A stretch of 64,000 bases of DNA from NCBI GenBank assembly GCA_020796225.1, contig CM036768.1, positions 38,093,789-38,157,788 of the forward strand, given 5' to 3'. The number at the start of each line of letters is the position of its first letter. The first letter of the stretch is position 1. The notes beneath the pieces are model-generated. The model did not search any database, was not told where the DNA came from, and was given only the letters and a program-made list of their open reading frames with translations. A program made the translations under genes and the position numbers. Of the stretch, positions 41,709-51,290 are shown piece after piece. Source of the DNA: Arion vulgaris (lineage: Eukaryota; Mollusca; Gastropoda; Stylommatophora; Arionidae).

Positions 41709-42384
41709 CAGGAAGATATTCTTACACTAAAGAAGATAATGATACCAATTAGGCTTACTTTTATTATAAATATACGGTGAAATGAAAAATACGATCATGC
41801 CATATCTTTTTGCAAACGAAGGGTATTAGGTGCAGGCCACTTCAAATATATAATTCTAGTCTGTAGGATGGTCATTTTATTTCGTAGTCTGATGCAGTAA
41901 AGGAACAAACAGACTCATTTGTATCGAAAAAAGGAAAAGAACGCCCTACACTGTTGTACTAACTTGTTCCACATTCAGAAAACAATAATTAACAATGCAA
42001 ACACACATAACGAACATATTCGGATCACCTACATTCAGAGAGCAATTAAATATACAATACAAACACTTGAATAATGATTTTTTACCGAGTTGTTCAAACA
42101 AATCAAGTCCAAAAATAGCAGCATTAATAGTCAAGGTTAGCAAAAAAAGTAGTGAAACACACTACATAAAGAACACAACAAAAGACATATTGTAAGTGAT
42201 CGCTGGACTAAATCTATGAATTAACCAGTTTCATTGTGTTCTATGTTAAATTAGCCATGGATAACAATCCACAAGCAGGCATTGTTCTATAACAATGGTT
42301 CTCAAAATTTTCCAACTAGCACCTGCTTAAAATTTATGCGTCTCCAATGCTTTCTTCTAACCTCCAGAGGATTCAGATTCACTT
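41709..42384. other. Unassigned AT-rich stretch
   Basis: Two related words, ACATTCAGAAAACAATAATT and ACATTCAGAGAGCAATTAA, lie at about 41971 and 42032, a weak internal duplication. No coding signal. Confidence 0.4.
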
Positions 42385-42860
42385 TCAGTTTGGAATATCT
42401 TCATTGCATTCTGGACATGTCAATAGGTGCTCCGATCTCCTTCGCAATATCTCCAACAGCGTTCTGCGACTGACCATCCCAGTTCGATTTTGATTGATGA
42501 GCCTACTCATATATTTCTTTTCTTTGTCTTTTCTTGCTACACCAATCTTCAATCCTAGCTCCTCCAATCTTCAATCCTAGCTCCTCCAATCTTCAATCCT
42601 AGCTCCTCCAATCTAGTAGTTTTCTTGCTACAACAATCTTCAATCCTAGCTCCTTCAATCTAGTAGTTTTCTTGCAACATCAATCTTCAATCCTAGATCC
42701 TCCAATCTAGTAGTTTTCGGTCACACTCTATGAGGGAGTTCAAAATGTCAGCTCTATCCATTGGCTGGCTCCCTGATACAGCGGTAGAGCCAGCCAGCCT
42801 GTCTGCTCTCCAATTGTCCACGACACCCATGTGCTTCGGAACGAAGATAAGTGTAATCCA
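42385..42860 (-). mobile_element. Jockey/CR1-like LINE, RNase H end with internal array
   Basis: The minus strand reads FVPKHMGVVDNWRADRLAG, then QPMDRADILNSLIECDRKLL, is interrupted by a tandem array, and continues YMSRLINQNRTGMVSRRTL then RRRSEHLLTCPEC. This is the RNase H-type GHAGV...RADRLAG through the CPEC end. It abuts another LINE in opposite orientation. Confidence 0.8.
42540..42715. repeat. 23 bp and 60 bp nested tandem repeats in LINE coding DNA
   Basis: CTTCAATCCTAGCTCCTCCAA recurs at 23 bp spacing about three times. Longer units TCTAGTAGTTTTCTTGC...CTTCAATCCTAG recur about every 60 bp. Both derive from the LINE segment read as DRKLLDW and GLKIGVARK. Confidence 0.85.
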
Positions 42861-43235
42861 TAGACTTAAGAAGATGTACTGTCCAGAGCATGCGAGTATT
42901 TGCGGCAATAAGAGAGCGGACAAGCTTGCATCAGCAGCATTGATTGTTGGGGAGTTGAAGATTGATACGGGGGATGTTCTTCGGTTTCTTCGTGACTGCC
43001 TGTTGGATGAAAACACTAGAATATATGTTGAATCGATCAAGCGATTTGAGCAGTGTGGTCTAAAGCGTTGTACGAGTAGAACTGGATGCCTGAGGGGCAG
43101 AGTGAGGAATATGTTTAACCAGCGAGTCACGAGAATAATCAGTATGCATACTCTTCGATATCTGTTTAGGGAGACTGAGAACCTGTGGATATGCTCGGTG
43201 TGCATAGACATCAGTTTAGTAACAAACAACCAATT
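42845..43235 (+). mobile_element. Jockey/CR1-like LINE, RNase H end, open frame
   Basis: The plus-strand frame reads LKKMYCPEHASICGNKRADK, ELKIDTGDVLRFLRDCLLDE, RGRVRNMFNQRVTRIISMHT and ENLWICSVC with no stop over about 125 codons. Key changes from the usual YCPGHAGV (G to E, G to S) suggest decay by substitution. It is paralogous to 62205-62935. Confidence 0.85.
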
Positions 43236-43314
43236 CATTATTCGTCGATATCATCTTTTTCTCATTTTCAACCGTCGAATTACTGCAATTTCCTTAAAGC
43301 AAACGAACGAATAA

Positions 43315-43720
43315 GCTCCCTGTGAGCGTGGATTCAATGCCGAAGGGTTACGATGTCCATGGCACCGAACCGAAGGGTTACGATGTCCATGGCACTGAAT
43401 CGAAGGGTTACGATGTCCATGTCTCCGAACCGAAGGGTTACGATGTCCATGTCTCCGAACCGAAGGGTTACGATGTCCATGTCTCCGAACCGAAGGGTTA
43501 CGATGTCCATGGCACCGAACCGAAGGGTTACGATGTCCATGTCTCCGAACCGAAGGGTTACGATGTATGTCCATGGCACCGAACCGAAGGGTTACGATGT
43601 CCATGGCACCGAACCGAAGGGTTACGATGTCCATGTCTCCGAACCGAAGGGTTACGATGTCCATGTCACCGAGCCGAAGAGCTGAAAAGCTCAAGTGCTT
43701 CTGGATCGGAAAAGAAAAAA
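43315..43720 (+). mobile_element. SINE-D copy with internal expansion
   Basis: A degraded head (CTCCCTGTGAGCGTGGATTC) leads into 11 copies of a 30 bp unit, then the standard end GAGCCGAAGAGCTGAAAAGC and CTTCTGGATCGGAAAAG. A normal SINE-D has between one and two such units. Confidence 0.9.
43340..43669. repeat. 30 bp array, 11 copies, inside a SINE
   Basis: The unit is CCGAAGGGTTACGATGTCCA plus TGGCACCGAA. A TGTCTCCGAA variant is interspersed. One unit carries a 4 bp insertion (GATGTATGTCC). Since 30 is a multiple of 3, long open frames appear on both strands; they are not genes. Confidence 0.95.
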
Positions 43721-43724
43721 AAAA

Positions 43725-44000
43725 AAGAAAGAGAAGATGGAGATATGTTGGGCACACCTTGAGGAGAAATGATCAACGAATATCAAAGCAGGCAATGAAG
43801 TGGGATGCAAAGGGTTCAAGTAAGAGAGGTCGACCTAAAGAGACCCTGAAACGAACTTTGCTGAGAGAGGCAGGTACTATCGGTCTCAGTTCCATGGAGG
43901 AGCGTGAGCGAGTTGCCCAGGATAGATCGGTATGGAGAAATTACTTGCAGGCCCTATGTAACGTATAACGGTACGAGAGGAATTATTATTATTATTATTA
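43725..44000 (+). mobile_element. RTE-like LINE C-terminus with ATT tail
   Basis: The frame RRWRYVGHTLRRNDQRI, KQAMKWDAKGSSKRGRPK, RTLLREAGTIGLSS, AQDRSVWRNYLQALC is open to the end and followed by ATT repeats. The copy at 55812 is nearly identical, so this family was active recently. Confidence 0.85.
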
Positions 44001-44459
44001 TAGAAATGTAGTATAACACAAATTCAGAAAATTGTCGTTACGTTTCAAGTCTTCCATGATACTACTTTGGACTTAAGAGTTGCAAGACACTTCTCCGAGG
44101 TGAGAACCACTGATCCATAACGATTAGAACGCTCACTAATCGCGTCTTTTTGGTTGCCTGGGAGCACTCGATCTGTAGCCCTCATCTAAGCTCAGACATC
44201 AGGCTATTAACTTCTTGCTGGGTCATGTTCTAAAGAGACCGAAATTAATGATTCTGCGATCAAATTAAATTGATAGTCATAAAAGCAAAACCAAATTGTT
44301 GAAACAAAAGTGGAATTAATTTGATGGTTGGTGATTGAAGTGTATATTTTGCTTTATTTACTGATTTTCCTTATTGTTTATTTCTAATACAGAGATGTAT
44401 GTGTGTTTAGTAGTTGAGTATGTATGATGGTTAACTGTCGTTACTTCTTGTAGTACTGC
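44001..44459. other. Unassigned stretch
   Basis: No family or coding signal was recognised. Confidence 0.4.
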
Positions 44460-44672
44460 TTTATAAGACGGTCTAGGACAGGTGGGACGTGTGCCTGATG
44501 AAATTAATAGCCGCATGGCTAGTACAGTCGCCGCGAAGCTGTACATGTTACGATTTTTCATTTATGCCCACAACCGAAAAAATCCTTGGATTTACCGTGA
44601 AATGCTCCACTGGTATCCAGCATGGAAGCCGGGATCTAATCCATTCAGCCAGACGCTGCTCTATAATGGTTG
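44460..44672 (+). mobile_element. SINE-I copy
   Basis: CAGGTGGGACGTGTGCCTG, GCCGCATGGCTAGTACAGTC, TACCGTGAAATGCTCC and GCCGGGATCTAATCCATTC follow the SINE-I order. Confidence 0.65.
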
Positions 44673-44734
44673 CGTTCTGAATATGTGTATTTGTGATGTT
44701 TTAACTGTTAGTGAACCAAGGCAAAAGCTCTTAA

Positions 44735-44953
44735 CCCTTTTTCTGCTAAGGACGTATATATACGTTTTTCCCATTCATTTCTAAAGACGCATTAACACGT
44801 CTGTTATTATCTTTCCTATGTGGGCTAAAGACGTGTTAACACGTTATACATTGCTACTGTCACTGCTATAGGCGTACATTCACGTTTGTAACCTAGAAAC
44901 AAATAGTAGCTATTTTTATCTCAGCTTTCAGAAAGTATGTAGCAGCGAAAGGG
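44735..44953. mobile_element. piggyBac-like MITE
   Basis: Bounded by TTAA at 44731-44734 and 44954-44957. Ends CCCTTTTTCTGCT and AGCAGCGAAAGGG are inverted. The 219 bp interior repeats ACGT-containing words and codes nothing. Confidence 0.75.
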
Positions 44954-45060
44954 TTAAAGAGTAAAAACGCTACTTAGTGTGACTTCTTGTCCACAAGGTG
45001 AACAAATCTTCTTACTGTTTCTTGTTTTCAGAATCTCAAATTTCAACTATTAAAGAGCAT

Positions 45061-45242
45061 CGAATATAGATAGAGAACAGTGGCGGCTCGTATCGGATAT
45101 AGATAGAGAACAGTGGCGGCTCGTATCGGATATAGATAGAGAACAGTGGCGGCTCGTATCGGATATAGATAGAGAACAGTGGCGGCTCGTATCGGATATA
45201 GATAGAGAACAGTGGCGGCTCGTATCGGATATAGATAGAGAA
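45061..45242. repeat. 33 bp array made of a MITE end and its flank
   Basis: The unit is TCGGATATAGATAGAGAACA plus GTGGCGGCTCGTA. It fuses the 8 bp target sequence (ATAGAGAA) with the 14 bp MITE-F terminus. There are five full units, and the sixth terminus belongs to the real MITE at 45243. Confidence 0.95.
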
Positions 45243-45408
45243 CAATGGCGGCTCGTGATCCTTTTTGTTTGTGGGGCCAGGCATACATTTTCGTGAAAAT
45301 CAGGGTTTTAGATTAGGTTATATTTTAATTTGTTAAACAATAAATGAACGTTACACATTATTTTGATGGCGCCTGGCCCCACTGGCCCTTAATGACGAGC
45401 CGCCACTG
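45243..45408 (-). mobile_element. MITE-F copy with perfect 8 bp TSD
   Basis: Ends CAATGGCGGCTCGTGATC and TTAATGACGAGCCGCCACTG are inverted. ATAGAGAA flanks both sides (45235-45242, 45409-45416). Confidence 0.92.
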
Positions 45409-45439
45409 ATAGAGAATGTTCTTGATTCTATGTTTCATA

Positions 45440-45620
45440 TGCTTAAATTAGGAATGAGTATACCTCTGAACTTGGCGAATGTCTGCCTGCATGGCGAGGG
45501 GCACCAGTCAAATGGTATAGCAGGCGTTCACGCTAAAATCAGTCAGAACCTCCAAACCAGGTGCCATGGCTAGCGCCCAAATTGACAGCAGGGGAACGCA
45601 GAAGAAGAAAAAGAATAAGT
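45440..45620 (+). mobile_element. SINE-G-related copy
   Basis: GAGTATACCTCTGAACTTGG, GAATGTCTGCCTGCATGGCG and TTCACGCTAAAATCAGTCAG match the SINE-G body. The end (CAGAAGAAGAAAAAG) has a GAA tail unlike the poly-A of the young copies. Confidence 0.55.
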
Positions 45621-45674
45621 ATGTGTCCGATGTCAAAATAAAATAATGTTCTGTGAACTGTCAAATCAACTTCG

Positions 45675-45765
45675 GCGTGATTGATTGATTGATTGATTGA
45701 CTGATTGATTGATTGATTGACTGATTGATTGATTGATTGATTGACTGATTGATTGACTGATTGAC

Positions 45766-45800
<35 letters not shown>

Positions 45801-45975
45801 CTGATTGATTGATTGATTGATTGATAGGACCATAATAAATTGCACGTCGGAGAGTAACCGTGTATGCTCCAATCTCTTTCTTACACAGCAAGTACTCAGC
45901 TGGAGTGCACGAACTCAGCAGCACCGGCGAGGGTCCCGGATATAATTTTGAAGAGGGTTTTCTGCTTATAGAAAT
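45675..45975 (-). mobile_element. SINE-E 3' half with long GATT tail
   Basis: About 150 bp of GATTGATT and GACTGATT repeats are followed by GATAGGACCATAATAAATTGC, AGAGTAACCGTGTATGCTCC, and GAGTGCACGAACTCAGCAGC. The expanded tail shows tail slippage. Confidence 0.85.
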
Positions 45976-46044
45976 TTAAATAAAATATGAAACTTACAGT
46001 TATATAGTTTTTAAATATAAATTACTAATTTTAAATTTCAGTTG

Positions 46045-46170
46045 CGCCCGAGTGGTTACTGGGACCCAAATTTGGGGTGTAAAGAATAGAACCACTGTTA
46101 CCTGTCCCGCAAGTCGTAAGAGGCGACTAAGGAGGTCTGGTGAAATCGGATGCACGTGTCCGCTAGGGAA
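46045..46170 (+). mobile_element. Core-SINE A head and core, 3' body lost
   Basis: CGAGTGGTTACTGGGACCC, AGAATAGAACCACTGTTACC, AAGTCGTAAGAGGCGACTAA and GAAATCGGATGCACGTGTCC are in core-SINE A order, then similarity stops. Confidence 0.7.
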
Positions 46171-46329
46171 TGCTAACCCGAAACAAATGCTTGCATAAAA
46201 CGGATGCACCAGGCCGTAAGGCGCATAACATGGTGCACGACCCCTCACAATGAAGAATGGGAAAATGGATTCTACGGTCACAATATGCGTCGGAGATTTA
46301 GACACGCAGTAAGAATGTCAGACCTACCA

Positions 46330-46565
46330 TCACGAGGGTGGCCAAAACTTACTGTGGGAGGAGGTCGGCTCAAACGGGAAGCAGAAATCATAGGAATTAT
46401 ATCCTACAGAACTGCCCCCAGTATGCAGACTTGAGAAGAAAGAGGTGGCCCACTTACACTAGCTTCCAAGACAAACTGTATAGCGTGGCTGTAAATCTGA
46501 CGCAGACGGCTGCCTTTATTAGATAATCCGAAATCCCAATCTAGTTAGAAAGCAGAAGAAGAAGA
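46330..46565 (+). mobile_element. Jockey-like LINE 3' end with zinc-knuckle remnant
   Basis: The frame reads QNCPQYADLRRKRWPTYTSF, QDKLYSVAVNLTQTAAFI and stops, like the nested LINE at 34719. It ends with GAAGAAGAAGAAG, the same type of tail as the core-SINEs. Confidence 0.65.
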
Positions 46566-46584
46566 AGAAAATTCCAGTTGTTTT

Positions 46585-46985
46585 AGTACCTACATACGCC
46601 AGCGAGAGTTTGGAAAATGAATAAAGATATATGCCCGCCTACCCAGCGTATTCGTAGCGCGTTGGACGAAGGTGACACGCCCCTGTGAGTGCGGTTCAAT
46701 TCCACGAGCTGACAGACAAGCCACAGGTTATCCAGATTTACGATGTTCGTGGCACCGAACCGAAGGGTTACGATGTCCATGTAACCGAGCCGAAGAGCTG
46801 AAAGCTCAAGTGCTTCTGGATCGAAAAAAAAGAATAAAGATATAGAAGGTAAGTTTAACGATTTGAAAAATATATTGCGAAATAAAACCCGCATATACAA
46901 TTTGAAGCAATTCATGATAAGTGATAAAATTCGACGTTTGTCTGGTCAACCACTAGTAACAACTCTTTTAATAAAGAGAAAATAG
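46585..46985 (+). mobile_element. RTE-like LINE fragment split by SINE-D
   Basis: TACATACGCCAGCGAGAGTT and, after the SINE, the text through GATAAAATTCGACGTTTGTC and TGGTCAACCACTAGTAACAAC align with 34455-34610. The reading frame is broken at several places. Confidence 0.7.
46631..46831 (+). mobile_element. SINE-D copy, full length with perfect 12 bp TSD
   Basis: It starts ATGCCCGCCTACCCAGCG, has GTAGCGCGTTGGACG (A box) and GCGGTTCAATTCCACG (B box), and ends CTTCTGGATCGAAAAAAAA. GAATAAAGATAT occurs at 46619-46630 and 46832-46843. It defines both ends of the family. Confidence 0.93.
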
Positions 46986-47162
46986 TAAAAATTCCACGTC
47001 ACCTTCCGAGAGTATTGCACAAAGCACGATATCCGTAGCCCAGCATTAATGAAAGTAGTTTATTGAGAAAATGACTCGTGATCAGAACGGGGCGGTCAGG
47101 ATTCAAACAAAGGACTGTCAGAACGCAAGGTAAGGCTTAACTACTTAACCGTAGATGTAGTT
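46986..47162 (-). mobile_element. SINE-L copy, diverged
   Basis: CGAGAGTATTGCACAAAGCAC, CAGAACGGGGCGGTCAGGATT and GGTAAGGCTTAACTACTTAACC match SINE-L in reverse, with the B box decayed. Confidence 0.65.
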
Positions 47163-47682
47163 AATATACCTCATTGTTATCTTGATTACACAAGATTATA
47201 TGACATTTTCCAAAAAATATTCAAACTCGTTTGTAATACTCAGTTATTTATTTGCTAGTATTTGTTATGTAATGTTAAAAACGTTTGTTTTCAGTTCCGA
47301 AGACCGAAGGATAGAATTAACATAACTTTCCTGGAGATTTCTTATAACAGTTTCTAAAACAACAGATGCCATTCTATGTAGAATACCTTCTTTAGGCTGC
47401 GTGCTATTTCTATAAAGAACAGCATAGTCATATTGAACAATCTAATACAATAACATGATTCCTTCCTTCGCCGGCCGTTATAGTTTTCCTTCTTTCCAAA
47501 CTTAATATGTTAGCCAATTGCCTGGAAACGAACCTGGAACTAATGATCCAATGTTCAAACGCTCTGCTTCAATATTAAACTAATTAACCAGCGTTCCAGT
47601 TCCCTGCTTTGCTACCATTGGACGCGCTAACAATGTCAAGGGCGGTATACGGAAAAATCAAAGTAAGGTTATTTTATAAAAC
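47163..47682. other. Unassigned stretch
   Basis: GAACCTGGAACTAATGATCC and nearby text hint at another tRNA-like head, but too weakly to call. Confidence 0.35.
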
Positions 47683-48352
47683 ACTAGCTGTACCCTGCGC
47701 GCGTTGCTACACCTCCAACAAAAAATTGAAATACGTCCCAGTCGATATACTGCTTCATTGCTACTAATGTCGCGTCCCAGTTGATATACTGCTTCATTGC
47801 TACTAATGTCGTGTCCCAGTTGATATACTGCTTCATTGCTACTAATGTCGCGTCCCATTTGATATGCTGCTTCATTGCTACTAATGTCGCATCCCAGTTG
47901 ATATAGTGCTTCATTGCTACTAATGTCGCATCCCAGTTGACATACTGAAATCCTTTGAAGAAACAAACCTGGATTGCGTATTTTAACTTCAGCTTGTTTG
48001 TAAAATTGCCTTGAAACGATTACTTTATGCTATGAAAGAGATCGAGGTTTTCATAGTTTTAAAACATACGTCATCGAATCTTGTGTATATATTAATGTGT
48101 ATACCGTAGACTTCCGGAAACGTTCATAGCAAATTGTAAACAAACTTAGAAACTCTCGATGAAATTAGCGTGTTTTTGATTTTTTAGATTTTTTCGAAAA
48201 GTTTCAGCGCTACCTATTTTAAACTATGACAGGTAGCATCCCGACATCAAAACAAACATATCCTGTAAATTTCAGCTAAATCTGTTCAGTAGCTTCCGAG
48301 TCTATAAGTCACAAACAAACAAACATTCATTGTTATATATATAGTAGATAGT
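47683..48352. mobile_element. Dispersed element with ACTAGCTGTACCC head and ACAA tail
   Basis: It begins ACACTAGCTGTACCCTGCGC and ends ATCTGTTCAGTAGCTTCCGAG, ACAAACAAACAAACATTC, TTATATATATAGTAG. Ends of this kind are familiar from short retroelements in many invertebrates (from memory). No coding sequence was found. It holds a 39 bp array. Confidence 0.5.
47731..47950. repeat. 39 bp array, about 5.5 copies
   Basis: The unit is TACTGCTTCATTGCTACTAA plus TGTCGCGTCCCAGTTGATA. CTACTAATGT at 47761 and 47800 gives the period. It lies inside the element at 47683. Confidence 0.93.
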
Positions 48353-48468
48353 AGAAATAGTAGACAAGAACTAGGCATAGTCGTTACGACCAAACGGACG
48401 TTATAAAGAAAAGAATACAAGAACTAAGGATTCACGACGGCGGTAAAATATAAAACATTGCATAGACC

Positions 48469-49065
48469 ATAGCCTCCGATAACATACGGCCGGCGGGCTC
48501 TGGTTAAATGGCTATGAAATTAAATCACAACTATCGCGTTATTCTCGCATCCCAGTGTTGTTGTTGTTTATAGACTAATTCATTTTAAAACCGACACAAC
48601 ATGCTAAAGCAAGGTTATATTAAATTACAAAAGGAGAACAAATAGTTTCTGCAAGAACCCCAGAGGTAGTAACGGAAGCAAAGAATATGATCAACAAATA
48701 AACAATGTACAGGTATTAAGAGCTTCCAAAAAAACAAATAGACAAACACAGGATACGACAGTGCCGTAAGAAATGAGGGTAAGTGGTTCGAATCTTGTGT
48801 TTGTCTATTTGTTTTTTTTGGACGCTCTTAATACCTGTACATTATGTATTTGTTGATCATTAAATTTACAAATTACGTTTAAAGCTAAATAATATCAGTA
48901 TTATTAATATTTTTAATCAATAAATAACCATGGGCCTATAGAGCTGGGTAAAATTGCAAACAAAGTACAGTGTTCTATCATACAAATACAAAAATCAGCC
49001 ACTATTAAACAGGAATTTTTTATTTTCCATCTGTGCTAGTCGGTCTTCTATTACCGGAGGCCATG
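48469..49065 (+). mobile_element. MITE-Q copy with nested SINE-C
   Basis: ATAGCCTCCGATAACATACG and ATTACCGGAGGCCATG are inverted ends. Flanks CATAGACC (48461-48468) and CATAGACA (49066-49073) match at 7 of 8. The interior is standard MITE-Q apart from the insertion at 48640-48868. Confidence 0.8.
48640..48868. mobile_element. SINE-C fold-back copy
   Basis: The left arm (48688-48755, GATCAACAAATAAACAATGT to GACAAACACAGGA) is repeated in reverse at 48796-48868 with about five differences, around a 40 bp centre holding AAGTGGTTCGAATC (B box). RNA or single-stranded DNA could form a hairpin of about 68 bp. Confidence 0.8.
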
Positions 49066-49184
49066 CATAGACAAAGTTAAAACACTAAGACTATTTTTAG
49101 CTACCATAGAGAAAGAAAATTTGTTAAGGAAAAAGAAGATGTGGAATAAATGTGGAAAACTGTAAATAAGATAACTGATATTAT

Positions 49185-49488
49185 ATTAATATATGTTTTT
49201 GTAGTATTGTAATTCTCTCGTACTGTTATACGTCACATAGTACTTACAAGCAATTTATACATACCACTCTATTATCATGGACAACTCGTTCAACCTCGTC
49301 TATGGAACTGAGTCAGGCATTTTTGCCTCTCTCAGTAAAGTTCGTTTCATGATTTTCATAGGACGTCGTCTCTTTTTCTTGAACCATTTCCTTACCAAGT
49401 CATTGAGTGACTTGTCATTTATTTATCATTTCTTCTCTGAGTATGTCCAACTTATTTCCATTATATTTTTCTTATTTATAAAAGGGTC
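49185..49488 (-). mobile_element. RTE-like LINE C-terminus, decayed
   Basis: The plus strand AATTCTCTCGTACTGTTATACG and GACAACTCGTTCAACC is the antisense of the 43725 and 55812 3' end. The minus-strand frame has many stops. It ends exactly at the TTAA of the next element. Confidence 0.7.
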
Positions 49489-49492
49489 TTAA

Positions 49493-49811
49493 CTCTTTCC
49501 ACGCTTTAAACCGCACACTGAGCCACGGCGGAAGTCCGTTGCACGCCATTAGCCGCACACTGCGCCATAGAGTTGCTTCCTTATAAGAAGTCTTTCTAGT
49601 TTTACTTCTACTGTTTTACTTCTACTACTTTTCAACCTTGTTATTCTATTAGGTTGTCCAGTTTTCTTCAATTTAGTATATAATAATAATATATATATAT
49701 ATTTATTTATTGACGAGTAGTTGGGATCGGTTTTTTTTCTTTTAAATTATTTTTTCACATCCCTTAAATTAACTGCTTAGAAATTGAGGAAATAACTGCG
49801 CGTGGAAAGAG
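49493..49811. mobile_element. piggyBac-like MITE
   Basis: Ends CTCTTTCCACGC and GCGTGGAAAGAG are perfect 12 bp inverted repeats. They are flanked by TTAA (49489-49492) and TTAC (49812-49815), the second with one change. No coding sequence. Confidence 0.75.
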
Positions 49812-49831
49812 TTACGGTGAATGATTGAGTT

Positions 49832-50035
49832 CATTGTACCGGGTTTCTTCATTTGGCTCGGTCCCTTTCTGAAGAAATGACGCTCCACCTATCAAGAGTG
49901 TTACATACAGCGCGAACTCTGTAGTTCCAACAACAGATTGATGGATCTCATGAGAAAATTGCCAGGATTCGCCATGAATTAGAACTTACAGCCTTCAGAA
50001 CGACAGGCAAAAATCTTAACCTCATATACATTACA
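49832..50035 (-). mobile_element. SINE-L copy, diverged
   Basis: TTCATTGTACCGGGTTTC, GGCTCGGTCCCTTTCTG, CAAGAGTGTTACATACAGCG and CAGAACGACAGGCAAAAATC follow the reversed SINE-L order. Confidence 0.65.
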
Positions 50036-50119
50036 TATAATACCACGTTTACATGTATCTATAAGACTAATCACTACATATCAGCAAACATACATTGTAT
50101 GTTATAGCATATGTGAGGT

Positions 50120-50377
50120 CTCTTCTTCTTCTTAACGTTCGTTCTTTACGACCACATTTTAATCACTCTTTGTGATATGTTTGATCTTTGCCAAGAACGT
50201 GTATACGTTGCACATTGGTTTGGTAGGCCCCTAAATGCATATACTTCTACACGGTTAGGACATGTGCATCCGATTTCAGCCAAACCTCCTTAGTAGCTTC
50301 TTATGACATGTGTGGCAGATAACAGTGGTTCTATTCTTTACACCTCAAATGTGGGCCCCGGTAACCACTTGGTCGGG
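50120..50377 (-). mobile_element. Core-SINE A copy, full length
   Basis: It runs from CTTCTTCTTAACGTTCGTTC to GGGCCCCGGTAACCACTTGG, including AAGAACGTGTATACGTTGC, TACACGGTTAGGACATG and the core in reverse (TAGTAGCTTCTTATGACATG). It is close to 60337-60602. Confidence 0.88.
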
Positions 50378-50443
50378 TCCGTGAAATAATCAGCCTGATA
50401 TGATGTGAGATCTACAAAATATCATATGGAAATAACGATTTAA

Positions 50444-50563
50444 CCGTTTCACTCATCAACGCCGATATATCGGCACAATTATTTTATAATATGTACTGGC
50501 TAAATTCGTAAAGAGTACAAAAATAAATCCATTCAGAAGAACAACAATTGCAGAGGGAAAGGG
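50444..50563. mobile_element. piggyBac-like MITE, short
   Basis: Bounded by TTAA (50440-50443, 50564-50567). Ends CCGTTTCACTC and GAGGGAAAGG are imperfect inverted repeats. 120 bp. Confidence 0.6.
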
Positions 50564-50569
50564 TTAAAT

Positions 50570-51290
50570 AGCAATGAAGATAAAAAAAATTACAAACGGA
50601 AATAAAAAAAAAAAAAAAAAAAACGGGGACTGCCTAGAGTAGTTGATAGTAGCTCGGCCTGCTAGCTGTGAGACGCCTCCTAGCTCGGGTTCGAACCTAC
50701 TGTCCGGCATTTGTTCGAGTCCCTGGTCTTACTCAGGACGATAACGTGAGTACCTCTGAAGTCGGAGAAAATCTGCCTGTATGGCGAGGGAATACTAATT
50801 ACGAGTACATTGAGCACACGGCTGCCAGTGTAAAGTAATTTACAATGTGCACGCTGCTGCCATTGTAAGAAATTGGAAAAACGGATTTTCACGCAAAAAT
50901 CAGTTTCAGAGATGAAACTTCGTCTGAGTTGAAAGCGGACGAAAAAACAAACAAAAAACAAAAAAACAAACGGAAATGAAATGCCTGCGGAAACAAGTGG
51001 GAGTAACAAGGAGAGAAAAGATAAGAAACGAGATTATTAGAAACTTGGCAGGAACAACACCAGTGCTAGAGCATATTAAGGAACAACATATCATATGTTC
51101 TTACACGTAACATGATTATGAACCTATAACGAGCACTCTTATTTAGATAAGTTTCAAGATAAAAGGTCGCTCCCGCAAGAGATGGATGTCTGAAATAGCA
51201 TAGGTTATAGGAAACAATATGTGCGAGGCTACCTTGTGGGTACTTACTAGAACTCTTCGCATATCATGAACTCTAAAGGCATATTATGAA
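50570..51290 (+). mobile_element. RTE-like LINE C-terminal remnant split by SINE-G
   Basis: After the SINE the frame reads EMKCLRKQVGVTRRERIRNE, then RNLAGTTPVLEHIKEQHI, and in another frame KGRSRKRWMSEIA. This is the MKxLRR...TRRxRIRN...RSRKRW layout of RTE-like C-termini. Confidence 0.75.
50624..50965 (+). mobile_element. SINE-G copy 1, young
   Basis: It begins CGGGGACTGCCTAGAGTAG; GCTCGGGTTCGAACCTACTG holds a perfect B box; the body includes CTGAAGTCGGAGAAAATCTG and TTGAGCACACGGCTGCCAG. ACAAACGGAAAT at 50592-50603 and 50966-50977 is a 12 bp TSD. A run of about 20 A lies between the left TSD and the head, which is unusual. Confidence 0.9.

Noticed and set aside
43251..43968. Repetitive open frames over the 30 bp array on both strands
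   Set aside because: The period is a multiple of 3, so frames stay open by chance; the DNA is an expanded SINE joined to a LINE.
45661..45924. Asn-Gln-Ser repeat protein
   Set aside because: It is the GATT tail of a SINE-E copy.
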